64,000 bases of DNA, from positions 62,001 to 126,000 of the forward strand of contig NZ_WHUV01000002.1 of the NCBI RefSeq assembly GCF_009380155.1, given 5' to 3'. The position numbers were made by a program, and so were the translations under genes. Position 1 is the stretch's first letter, and every line of letters starts with the position of its first letter. The notes beneath the pieces were generated by a model. The model was given only the letters and a program-made list of their open reading frames with translations. It did not search any database and was not told the DNA's origin. This stretch comes from Pseudomonas piscis (lineage in GTDB: Bacteria > Pseudomonadota > Gammaproteobacteria > Pseudomonadales > Pseudomonadaceae). Of this stretch, positions 15,940 through 22,180 are shown piece by piece.

Positions 15940-16329
15940 TTATGCGACTTTCGCGGTTGATGGATGCCAGTCAGCCCATCCGACCATCGGAGCCTTGGTC
16001 TTGGGGTTGATCACGGGCTTACCCTCGGTATCCGTAAGAGCGGCCTTTGCCCTGATCCGAAGGTCTCTGCAGGGGCCGGCCTTCCTTGCAAGTTCAATGA
16101 ACTGCTGTGCGTACTGAGGCGCATCGAACAGCTGGCTGAGCTGCTTTACCTTCTCGCCACCGAAAATTGCTGCAGCCTGCTTTTCCACAGCTTCGTTCCA
16201 CTCAGGGAGTGTCAGCTCTAGGGGGGGGGGGCAGCCAGCCTTTCCGCTGGGCTTCGTGGTCTTGGTGATCTTCCTGGCCTCGGCCAGCGCTACACCGGCT
16301 GTCATGCCGAAGACTGCGAATGTGCTCAT
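15940..16329 (-). CDS. Hypothetical phage protein containing an 11-base C tract
   Basis: 129 residues. An alanine-rich N-terminus (MSTFAVFGMTAGVALAEARK) is followed by lysine-rich sequence, then GCPPPLELTLPEW, which is encoded across eleven consecutive C on the coding strand (16221-16231 as G on plus). The C-terminus AALTDTEGKPVINPKTKAPM resembles other small phage early proteins. The homopolymer invites slippage; a shift of one base would truncate the protein at about residue 37. No recognised function. Confidence 0.6.
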   Translation of the reverse strand: MSTFAVFGMTAGVALAEARKITKTTKPSGKAGCPPPLELTLPEWNEAVEKQAAAIFGGEKVKQLSQLFDAPQYAQQFIELARKAGPCRDLRIRAKAALTDTEGKPVINPKTKAPMVGWADWHPSTAKVA

Positions 16330-16383
16330 GAGGTTTCTCCGGGCAGCCGATGGCCTCGGCCTGGCTGGCGTGATCTATTCAAG

Positions 16384-16417
16384 TGGGGTATTTGTGTTCG
16401 GCCCGGCATGGAGCCGG
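16384..16417 (+). repeat. Copy 1 of a two-copy upstream element (TGGGGTATT plus hairpin)
   Basis: TGGGGTATT (16384-16392) followed by the hairpin CCGGCATGGAGCCGG (16403-16417). The same arrangement recurs at 16768-16799. It lies just before the 2-TM gene start. It explains why the earlier ATG at 16408, which falls in the hairpin, is unlikely to be the real start. Confidence 0.5.
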
Positions 16418-16431
16418 TATGGAGCGTCGAA

Positions 16432-16701
16432 ATGGGGTATGTGAAGCAAACTCTTCAGTGGGTGTCAGCTACTGCTGCAATAGTCTCCTCTGTACTTTGG
16501 CTCTACTCGGCGAAGGCCAGTGTCAAATCTGAGGATCGACGCGACGAGAGCGGCCTTCTGGCCAACCAACTTACAGATACCACCACCGGCAACAACATCC
16601 ACGAATCACTGAAAAAGCAATCTAAGTGGAATGCTTATGCCGCCGCCGTTGCCTCATTTGCAGCTTTCACTCAGGGCATTTCAATGTTTCTCTCAGATTA
16701 A
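16432..16701 (+). CDS. Small two-helix membrane protein on the plus strand
   Basis: 89 residues from the ATG at 16432, chosen because GGAG lies 7 bases upstream. The first membrane segment is about residues 8-27 (WVSATAAIVSSVLWLYSA), then a charged linker, and a second segment near the end (AYAAAVASFAAFTQGISMFL). No known family recognised. It opposes the leftward early operon and shares an upstream element with the next plus-strand gene. Such genes in prophages often act in the lysogen, for example in superinfection exclusion; that is inference. Confidence 0.65.
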   Translation: MGYVKQTLQWVSATAAIVSSVLWLYSAKASVKSEDRRDESGLLANQLTDTTTGNNIHESLKKQSKWNAYAAAVASFAAFTQGISMFLSD

Positions 16702-16767
16702 CGCTAAGTGCTATTGCAAGCGCCGCCCTCCGTGCTGGTGGCGAAATGGTGGCTATTTGGGGTGGGA

Positions 16768-16799
16768 TGGGGTATTACGGGTGACCGGCATGGGGCCGG
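16768..16799 (+). repeat. Copy 2 of the two-copy upstream element
   Basis: TGGGGTATT (16768-16776), then CCGGCATGGGGCCGG (16785-16799); the spacing is two bases shorter than in copy 1. It precedes the tandem-repeat mini-protein by 15 bases. Confidence 0.5.
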
Positions 16800-16814
16800 C
16801 CAAAAGGAGTTGAG

Positions 16815-17042
16815 ATGCAGTTGTCTAATAAGTCGCAGCTGGAGCTTGTTGCAATCCTGTCTGCGGGAGGAAGTCTTGAGTTGTCGGCTGGTAGCCGTAA
16901 TCAAATTGAATTGATTGCAATTGCAACGGCTGCTCGCGCCGGCGGCGCCAACCTAACGCTTTCTGACCTATCAGCAAAGTCTCAGTTGGATCTTCTTGCT
17001 ATTACAAAAGCAGGAAAAGGTCACGTCACATTTCGGGACTGA
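16815..17042 (+). CDS. 75-residue protein built of three tandem repeats
   Basis: Strong ribosome-binding site AAAAGGAG. The protein is three degenerate repeats of about 24 residues: NKSQLELVAILSAGGSLELS, SRNQIELIAIATAARAGGAN plus LTLSD, and AKSQLDLLAITKAGKGHVTF. Each has the core S/N-Q-hydrophobic-E/D-L-hydrophobic-A-I followed by a Gly-rich turn. This suggests a small repeat solenoid or a helix-turn scaffold. No relation to a named family recognised. Its 3' end overlaps a converging gene by 17 bases. Confidence 0.65.
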   Translation: MQLSNKSQLELVAILSAGGSLELSAGSRNQIELIAIATAARAGGANLTLSDLSAKSQLDLLAITKAGKGHVTFRD

Positions 17043-17379
17043 CAATTTCATCTCCAGGATCGCGCCTTAGTTCGGCCACACTTTGTATTTCGAACTGACG
17101 CGCAAGTCTTGGTGATACGCGAAAAGCTTGCGCGCCAGGTTTCTGAAGTCGACGCGCTCGCTCATCTGGTGACTGGGCAATCCACGACAGAGCCAAGTCC
17201 TGCCAGAGCTCTTGCACCTGGCTGTAACCGTGAGCCTGCATCTCGGCTGCAAGTTGCTTGCGAATCCCGGCCGGCATATCGAAGTGCATTTTCTCTATGC
17301 CCAGGCGATCCGCCTCGGCCTTCTTGCGGTCGCGGTAGTCTGCTGAGTGCTTCGCCGCGCCTGTCTTCTCTGCCTTCAC
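17026..17379 (-). CDS. Hypothetical phage protein, possibly DNA-binding
   Basis: 117 residues. A highly basic N-terminus (MKAEKTGAAKHSADYRDRKK) is followed by KMHFDMPAGIRKQLAAEMQA, a strand-helix-helix order that resembles ribbon-helix-helix proteins, and HGYSQVQELWQDLALSW. The C-terminal 40 residues are unstructured. It is transcribed with the leftward operon and overlaps the gene upstream by four bases. Confidence 0.6.
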   Translation of the reverse strand: MKAEKTGAAKHSADYRDRKKAEADRLGIEKMHFDMPAGIRKQLAAEMQAHGYSQVQELWQDLALSWIAQSPDERARRLQKPGAQAFRVSPRLARQFEIQSVAELRRDPGDEIVSPEM

Positions 17380-17690
17380 GGCCCTCTCCTGATCTCTATG
17401 TTGTTCTCGGTGGCGATCATCAAGACGCGCTGCACGCGCATCGACAATGCTGTTCCGATCTGTGTCGGGTCGAGCCCCTTGTCTGCCTGCTCGCGAACTG
17501 CTGGTGCGAGCCTTGCCCGCTCAGCCCTGAGCCTGTCCTGATGCCCAGTAGCGCCGAATCCGAACTTCTCGCCAGTCGCGCCTTGGGCGAACTCCTGCAC
17601 CTGTCCGCCACCGCCGAAGAACTGTTCCAGCTTGCGGTTCAAGTCTTCAACGATCGCGTCACGCGGGTTCTGTTGAGGCTGCCCGATCAT
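17376..17690 (-). CDS. Hypothetical phage early protein
   Basis: 104 residues. Begins MIGQPQQNPRDAIVEDLNRK and contains a Gly-Gln-rich loop EQFFGGGGQVQEFAQGATGE, then basic helices to the end. No recognised domain. Overlaps genes on both sides by four bases, which supports it as coding. Confidence 0.6.
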   Translation of the reverse strand: MIGQPQQNPRDAIVEDLNRKLEQFFGGGGQVQEFAQGATGEKFGFGATGHQDRLRAERARLAPAVREQADKGLDPTQIGTALSMRVQRVLMIATENNIEIRRGP

Positions 17691-17974
17691 TTCCCCCAGC
17701 CCTCTATCAAGACCTTCATGCCATCCGCCCGAGCCTCGAGCACCTGGGCCAGATTTATCGCGGCCTTGTAGCTGAACCGGAAGCCTTTCACGCGCCCCGT
17801 TTCGATCTCGACGACGTGATACGCACCAACACCTTTGTTCACGACCCGAAAGCGAACAGACCGTTCAGGCGCTGGCTTATTGATCATGCGATAGAACTCG
17901 GCAGTTGCTGCTGTTGCGCGAATGCGCAGAGCGTTCATGCAATCGATCGATTGCGCAGGGGAGTGCAGTGACAT
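17687..17974 (-). CDS. Hypothetical phage early protein
   Basis: 95 residues. The N-terminal half is helical (MNALRIRATAATAEFYRMIN); the second half has strands with SVRFRVVNKGVGAYHVVEIE and ends in an amphipathic helix (AINLAQVLEARA). An internal ATG at residue 13 is an alternative start. No recognised family. Confidence 0.6.
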   Translation of the reverse strand: MSLHSPAQSIDCMNALRIRATAATAEFYRMINKPAPERSVRFRVVNKGVGAYHVVEIETGRVKGFRFSYKAAINLAQVLEARADGMKVLIEGWGK

Positions 17975-18006
17975 GGGTAGTTCCTCGGTGGGAATCAGGT
18001 AGGGGG

Positions 18007-18390
18007 TTACGCGTGGTACTCGATGGATTCAGCTTTGCGCACGACTCGGACTGATGCCGTTCGGCGCTCTGGGGCTCGGCGGTCCCGGCGCATTGGATCG
18101 TCGTCGCCGATCACTGCATGCATTGCGATCAGGCCGGCGAGCGCGATGCAAAGCGGGCTTATGATCTGGCGCCGCATGGCTTCGGCGACCAGGGCAGCCC
18201 GGCGCGGTACGTCGAGCTTGAACATGGCTGCAGCGATGCGCTTCTCAACGCCGCCTTCGCTGATGCCGAAGCGCCGGGCGATTTGCTTCGAAGTCAGGCC
18301 CTGCGCAACGTCGAGGACGCACTCAAGTTCGCGCGGTGCCAGGCCCCGGCCGAGATGGCCTTTCCATGTGCCTATGGTGATCGTGTCCAT
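18007..18390 (-). CDS. LuxR-type HTH protein with a C-terminal membrane segment
   Basis: 127 residues. LAPRELECVLDVAQGLTSKQ followed by IARRFGISEGGVEKRIAAAM is a GerE/LuxR helix-turn-helix (about residues 17-75). It is followed by a hydrophobic stretch ISPLCIALAGLIAMHAVIG (about 76-95) and a basic, arginine-rich tail. There is no receiver or autoinducer domain. A DNA-binding domain placed before a membrane helix is unusual and suggests a membrane-tethered regulator. It overlaps no neighbour but lies two bases from the ParB-like gene. Confidence 0.7.
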   Translation of the reverse strand: MDTITIGTWKGHLGRGLAPRELECVLDVAQGLTSKQIARRFGISEGGVEKRIAAAMFKLDVPRRAALVAEAMRRQIISPLCIALAGLIAMHAVIGDDDPMRRDRRAPERRTASVRVVRKAESIEYHA

Positions 18391-18392
18391 GA

Positions 18393-19244
18393 TTATCTCG
18401 ATTGAGCGCCGTCCAGGGCTTTGCGCAGTTCAAGGACAAGCGCGGTTGTAATGCTGAGAGAGAGACTGTCTTCGTCGATGGCATCGAGCGACGCAATCAA
18501 CTTGCGCGAGGCTTCATGAACAGCTTCAAGACGCGGCTTAGGGATTGAAGGGCCTTTCATGGTTCCGGCGGTGACGCGCTTCTTGCCACTGGCCTTGGCC
18601 TTCTCCAGCTCGGCTCCGAGCACCTGGCCAGCGCTATCGCCGTGATCCCGAACGACCTGGGCTGCTGTAGTGGCTGATACGTGCCCGGCGGCAACCAGGT
18701 TCTGTACATCGGTGTTCGCGTTGCCCACGGTAAGAACTTGTTCTACGTGCTGCCGGGTTTTGCCGACTTTCTTCGCGATCTGCTCAGGCGACCAACCGAA
18801 AGTCCGAAGGCGCTTGTAGCCCTCGGCGAGCTCAAGAGGGGATAGCTTTTCGTTCTCCTGGCTTGAGATGATCCGTGCGACGCGATCGGCATCGCTGCCT
18901 TCGAACATTCGAACATCAACCCAATATTCGAGAACCTTCGGGTTTTCTTTGCTGGGCAGGCGCGGCAGTCGACCCGCCTGATCAAGCTTGAGTAGCGCGC
19001 GCCGCCGGCGATGGCCGTCAACAACCCACACGCCACCATCAGAGCGTGGCCTGATCTCAAGCGACGGGATGACACCGCCATCGGCGATGAACTCGGCCAG
19101 GGCCGAAATGCTGGACTCCAGCGCCTCGCCTTCAGTGCGCAGGTTGAAGCCGGGTTCTTCGTGAAGATCTTCAAGTCGAACCTTGATTGCATCGGCGCGG
19201 CGAACCTCGCCGGCCGTGATCATCTGCCTGATTGATTTAGTCAT
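18393..19244 (-). CDS. ParB-like nuclease/partition-domain protein
   Basis: 283 residues from the ATG at 19244, with AGGAAG upstream. The ParB N-terminal domain includes VRLEDLHEEPGFNLR, then the box WVVDGHRRRRALLKL in place of the canonical GERR motif. A HTH follows (LSPLELAEGYKRLRTFGWSP then EQIAKKVGKTRQHVEQVL). No ParA gene is near, so ordinary plasmid-type partition is not supported. Phage relatives in this position may act in replication or gene control. Confidence 0.85.
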   Translation of the reverse strand: MTKSIRQMITAGEVRRADAIKVRLEDLHEEPGFNLRTEGEALESSISALAEFIADGGVIPSLEIRPRSDGGVWVVDGHRRRRALLKLDQAGRLPRLPSKENPKVLEYWVDVRMFEGSDADRVARIISSQENEKLSPLELAEGYKRLRTFGWSPEQIAKKVGKTRQHVEQVLTVGNANTDVQNLVAAGHVSATTAAQVVRDHGDSAGQVLGAELEKAKASGKKRVTAGTMKGPSIPKPRLEAVHEASRKLIASLDAIDEDSLSLSITTALVLELRKALDGAQSR

Positions 19245-19349
19245 GCAATTTGCTTCCTGGTTGATGCGTAGGTTGCGATTACTCGTCAGCACTCTGATCG
19301 GCTGCTGGTTGCCGATGGGCGCAGCGGAGAGTGCTGGCGAGTAATGGCG

Positions 19350-19385
19350 GAAAAATGAAAGCCCCGTTGGACGTTCGGGGCTTTC
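19350..19385 (-). terminator. Intrinsic terminator in the leftward early operon
   Basis: GAAAGCCCC (19357-19365) pairs with GGGGCTTTC (19377-19385). On the minus strand it is followed by ATTTTTCC. It lies between the first leftward gene and the ParB-like gene, so antitermination or a second promoter is needed for the operon downstream. Confidence 0.8.
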
Positions 19386-19426
19386 ACAGATGCCGTGATT
19401 TAGTTGCGAGATTCTTGGCGGGACAA

Positions 19427-19570
19427 TCAGCGCCCGAGCACTGATGCCCCGTCTCTCGGTCGAGGCTTTTCGCGGATCAACTTGGATTGACCGGGCAGCA
19501 GGCTTTTCGCGGTATGCGGTTCGGGCCGCACATGGCTAAGCGCTGCGCCGATCAGGAGCAGTAGGATCAT
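19427..19570 (-). CDS. 47-residue small protein, first gene of leftward operon
   Basis: Starts MILLLLIGAALSHVRPEPHT, with CCGGAGAAC upstream. The N-terminus is a short hydrophobic helix like a signal anchor, and the rest is basic. It is followed by the terminator at 19350. Position immediately downstream of the proposed PL transcript makes it a candidate for an early regulatory or host-takeover peptide. No family recognised. Confidence 0.5.
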   Translation of the reverse strand: MILLLLIGAALSHVRPEPHTAKSLLPGQSKLIREKPRPRDGASVLGR

Positions 19571-19683
19571 GGTGTTCTCCGGTTGTTCGGTGGCCAGCGG
19601 CCATCTCACCACTGCCCAGGTGACGGGCTTTGCGCTAGGCTGAGCGCTCTCACACATCACAGCCAGCAAAGGAGGGCGCAACC

Positions 19684-20037
19684 TTGGCGGTTTCAGTGGT
19701 TGCAAAATTCATCGCAGATGAATGGTTCAAGATCATGGCGATTCTTTGTTTTGTGGTTCTCGTCGTTTCAATGACTGTCGATCTCAAAGTCGACAATGCA
19801 CTGGTAGGTCTTTTCTCTCTGTCGGGATTGCTTTGGGGGATCGGAGAAATGGCTTGCAGGCCGTTCGTCTCTGGTATCGCTCCGCACCCTTATCAGTTGG
19901 GATCAATACACATCAGCGGTAGGCCTCGCAGGGTCAACAAAACGGGCATCTTCCTGTTTCTGCTTGCGATCTTGATCGCGATACTGGGCTGTCTGAAGGC
20001 TTACCCCTTGGTCGTATCAGTGATCGTCGCGATCTGA
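19684..20037 (+). CDS. Plus-strand membrane protein near the immunity region
   Basis: 117 residues with a TTG start at 19684, chosen for the strong AAAGGAGGG 8 bases upstream. Membrane segments lie at about 17-32 (IMAILCFVVLVVSMTV), 39-55 and 87-117 (GIFLFLLAILIAILGCLKAY). It opposes the leftward early transcript and converges on the repressor gene. Its place next to the repressor, where lambda carries rexAB/sieB, suggests a lysogen-expressed exclusion gene; this is inference. Confidence 0.6.
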   Translation: MAVSVVAKFIADEWFKIMAILCFVVLVVSMTVDLKVDNALVGLFSLSGLLWGIGEMACRPFVSGIAPHPYQLGSIHISGRPRRVNKTGIFLFLLAILIAILGCLKAYPLVVSVIVAI

Positions 20038-20208
20038 CTTTTGATTTCCCGTCTGACCCTGTCTCCAAGGTCAGCCAGTGAAATCTGTGTTGCTCAGCAA
20101 ACCTGCGGGCCGACATGTCGAGCGAGGAAGCTTGCTGCGTTGCTTAACGTTCACCCGAACTTTTGCCACTGTCAGGAAAAGAACTCTGGCGCCGGGTGAC
20201 TCTTCTTC

Positions 20209-20224
20209 AATTTTTTAAAGAGCG
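20209..20224 (-). promoter_or_regulatory. boxA-like antitermination site in the leftward leader
   Basis: On the minus strand the sequence is CGCTCTTTAAAAAATT, which matches the boxA core CGCTCTTTA used by NusB/NusE and lambda-type nut sites. It lies about 70 bases after the proposed leftward promoter and before the terminator at 19350. Confidence 0.5.
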
Positions 20225-20296
20225 GTGGCATCTCTGAACTGTTGAGGCCGGTTCATCGCTGCCTTCGTTGGGCCGGTGCTGTCTGGCCTTGGAATA

Positions 20297-20384
20297 AAAT
20301 TACAACCATTGGTTGGATGTTGCAAGCGTAAAAGTTGTAGTTGCGTGCATGAAATGGTCATTGGTTGCGCATATTTGGTTGTAA
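20297..20384 (-). promoter_or_regulatory. Leftward promoter (PL-like) with operator repeats (OL-like)
   Basis: On the minus strand: TTGCAA (20320-20325), 17-base spacer, TAATTT (20297-20302). The palindrome TACAACCATTGGTTGGA (20301-20317) fills the spacer, and further half-sites (TTGGTTG at 20361, TTGGTTGTAA at 20375-20384) lie upstream. The same motif is found between the repressor and Cro genes, so the repressor should control both sides. Confidence 0.6.
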
Positions 20385-20400
20385 GTATTTGATGTGGACG

Positions 20401-20427
20401 AAAAAAATCCCGCGCAGGGCGGGATTT
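20401..20427 (-). terminator. Terminator of the repressor gene
   Basis: AAATCCCGC (20405-20413) pairs with GCGGGATTT (20419-20427). On the minus strand it is followed by a run of seven T. It lies 27 bases after the repressor stop. Confidence 0.85.
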
Positions 20428-20453
20428 CAGGGTTGAGCTTTTTTGTTTGGTAG

Positions 20454-21161
20454 CTATCTGGCGTACATGGCCCACCAGAATACGTGGCCTATGATCCTGA
20501 TCTGGCCTTCATGCAACTGGTCGAATGAATAGTCCTCGTCTGGGTGATCGTCACGGTTGAAGCTTCTCAGTCGAAGCCCTGTCGGCATGCGGAAAACCTG
20601 CTTCACTCGGAGCTGCCCGCAGTGATCAACCGCATACAGATCTCCGTCAATGACGTCAGCAACTCGTGTTTTTCCAAGGTCGATACCCACTGTTGCGCCA
20701 TCACGCAGAACAGGGGTCATGCTATTCCCTCGAACTGTCACGCACCTTGCTTGACTAGCCTGGACGTGGTTCTCGCGTAGTTTTTGCTTGGGGAATCTAA
20801 GGCTTTCTCCGGAGTCCTCTTGGATGGCGAAGCGCCCAGAACCGGCAGAAAGCTCAACCTCTCGTAGAAAGGAGATCTCGACCTCGTCATCTTCGAGTGG
20901 AGTGCTTTCGTCCCAGGAGTCGATGTCGCTAACGCCGACTTGCGTATGCGCCTTCCGGTCGTCGTCGCCCTGCAGAAGAAATTGGACGGAGGTGCTTAGG
21001 ATGCTGGCGATTGAGCTCAGCTTCGAGTTCCTGGGCGTCGCTCGTCCTGATTCCCACTTTTGCACGGCCTGAGCGCTGATCCCAAGTCTACGGCCAAGCT
21101 CTGACTGGCTAAGGCCCGCTGCTTCTCGTTTGCGCGTGATGCGCTCACCAATATTTTCCAT
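20454..21161 (-). CDS. cI: CI-like phage repressor with S24 self-cleavage domain
   Basis: 235 residues from the ATG at 21161; the longer frame upstream runs through the operators and is rejected. HTH_XRE domain: MENIGERITRKREAAGLSQS, then ELGRRLGISAQAVQKWESGR. The linker holds the Ala106-Gly107 cleavage site (ELSAGSGR), and the LexA/S24 domain has Ser147 (GNSMTP) and Lys187 (RVKQVF). RecA-stimulated self-cleavage should trigger induction. It keeps the lysogen silent by binding the operators on both sides of its gene. Confidence 0.95.
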   Translation of the reverse strand: MENIGERITRKREAAGLSQSELGRRLGISAQAVQKWESGRATPRNSKLSSIASILSTSVQFLLQGDDDRKAHTQVGVSDIDSWDESTPLEDDEVEISFLREVELSAGSGRFAIQEDSGESLRFPKQKLRENHVQASQARCVTVRGNSMTPVLRDGATVGIDLGKTRVADVIDGDLYAVDHCGQLRVKQVFRMPTGLRLRSFNRDDHPDEDYSFDQLHEGQIRIIGHVFWWAMYAR

Positions 21162-21171
21162 GCCGCAATCA

Positions 21172-21247
21172 TACAAACAATGGTTGTAGGTGTAATTGCG
21201 AATATTGGTTGTAGGTATATGCACTGTCAGGTTAACCTTTGGTTGTA
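21172..21247. promoter_or_regulatory. Right operator region (OR-like), three operator repeats
   Basis: TGGTTGTA occurs three times: 21181-21188 (within TACAAACAATGGTTGTA, 21172-21188), 21206-21213 and 21240-21247. This is the 106-base gap between the divergent repressor and Cro genes. The left halves are less conserved than the right halves. Confidence 0.75.
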
Positions 21248-21267
21248 GCTGTAACTTTGAGGTGGGT

Positions 21268-21531
21268 ATGACCCAAACTGCAATCAAGAAGGCGGCATCC
21301 GCTGCCGGCAGTCAGTCAGCTCTCGCTCGGCATCTCAAGGTTACGCCCCAGGCGGTGCAGAAAATGTGCGCTACCGGGCGCGTGCCTGCCGAGCGGGTGC
21401 TGGATATCGAAAGGCTCACCGGAGTCCATCGATCCGAGCTGCGCCCAGATCTGTATCCGTCAATTCCAGAGGAGGCTGGCTGTTGTGACGCGAAGTATGC
21501 GCGCCACAGCTTCGCGCCAGTAGTGAACTGA
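21268..21531 (+). CDS. cro: Cro-like HTH protein (YdaS-like)
   Basis: 87 residues from the ATG at 21268, with GAGGTGGG upstream. TAIKKAASAAGSQSALARHL followed by KVTPQAVQKMCATGRVPAER is a Cro/YdaS-type helix-turn-helix, and the rest reads VLDIERLTGVHRSELRPDLY, typical of this family. It is divergent from CI across the operators, and should repress CI to commit to lytic growth. Confidence 0.85.
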   Translation: MTQTAIKKAASAAGSQSALARHLKVTPQAVQKMCATGRVPAERVLDIERLTGVHRSELRPDLYPSIPEEAGCCDAKYARHSFAPVVN

Positions 21532-21567
21532 ACCAGCTGTGAATTTAACCAGTATGAGGGTGAAGAG

Positions 21568-21834
21568 ATGGAAATTGAGATGGTTGCAGGCAGCTTGCTG
21601 GCCGCCTGCGGAGCATTTGGCTTTTCTGCCTTCTGCTTCGTGGCTGGCTATGTCGCTGGCGGATCGAAGCGTGAGGAATCCGCAACCTTCCCGCTGACGC
21701 ACGTCAGCTTCGAAGGGGGCCTTTCTGATGAGGACCGTTTGATGTTCCTGGCGTCGGCCGTCAAGGCGATAGAAGACGGATCGCTACGCCAGTCCAAGCA
21801 GTTTGCTGATGACGCCGCCTGCGATCAGCGCTAG
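21568..21834 (+). CDS. Small membrane protein in the rightward early region
   Basis: 88 residues. One N-terminal membrane helix (about 6-30: AGSLLAACGAFGFSAFCFVA) then a soluble tail containing SFEGGLSDEDRLMFLASAVK. GTGAAGAG lies before the start. The tail end is overlapped by an antisense gene (51 bases). Possibly a CII-position gene, but there is no DNA-binding motif. Function unknown. Confidence 0.6.
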   Translation: MEIEMVAGSLLAACGAFGFSAFCFVAGYVAGGSKREESATFPLTHVSFEGGLSDEDRLMFLASAVKAIEDGSLRQSKQFADDAACDQR

Positions 21835-22002
21835 CAGCCATACGGAGACCTTTTTGATGGTTTCTCTGTGCTCCTCCCACATACGGCGCAGGGGCGGCGA
21901 GTCGAAGCCCATCATCGAGAAGTTTTCGTCGTCGTACGTGTACAGCTTTTTGTCCCAGTGCTTCGCCTTCAGCTTCGCAAACAGATTCCGTGCAGCCTTC
22001 AT
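21784..22002 (-). CDS. Tail-anchored small protein, antisense to the early rightward genes
   Basis: 72 residues. CTTGGAGGCCAG lies just before the ATG at 22002. The N-terminal two thirds are soluble and basic (MKAARNLFAKLKAKHWDKKL), and the C-terminus is a membrane anchor (VSVWLLALIAGGVISKLLGL). It runs against the rightward early transcript and overlaps the 3' end of the gene at 21568. Its orientation suggests expression in the lysogen. Confidence 0.55.
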   Translation of the reverse strand: MKAARNLFAKLKAKHWDKKLYTYDDENFSMMGFDSPPLRRMWEEHRETIKKVSVWLLALIAGGVISKLLGLA

Positions 22003-22033
22003 CTGGCCTCCAAGCCGGTGAAAACGCGGACAT

Positions 22034-22057
22034 AAAAAAACCGCCGGCCAGGGCGGT
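22034..22057 (-). terminator. Terminator-like hairpin acting on the minus strand
   Basis: ACCGCC (22040-22045) pairs with GGCGGT (22052-22057), and on the minus strand a run of seven T follows. It lies just upstream of the antisense gene at 22002, so it may insulate it from antisense readthrough. Confidence 0.6.
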
Positions 22058-22084
22058 CTTCTGAAACATCAAACGAGGTCGATT

Positions 22085-22180
22085 ATGCATTTCTCAATCG
22101 ATGCACGCAACACCCAGCAAATCCCGTCAGATCTCAGTAAATACCAAAAACTGTCGCGTCAGTTCGAGGTGTTCGCATGA
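22085..22180 (+). CDS. 31-residue small protein coupled to the replication gene
   Basis: Reads MHFSIDARNTQQIPSDLSKY then QKLSRQFEVFA and stop. Its stop overlaps the start of the replication gene (ATGA at 22177-22180), and GAGGTC precedes it. This overlap is the chief support. It may serve as a translational coupler or a small regulator. Confidence 0.5.
   Translation: MHFSIDARNTQQIPSDLSKYQKLSRQFEVFA

Noticed and set aside
18393..19244. Plasmid-style ParAB partition system
   Set aside because: No ParA-type ATPase or centromere-like repeats nearby, and the prophage is integrated; only a ParB-like domain is supported.
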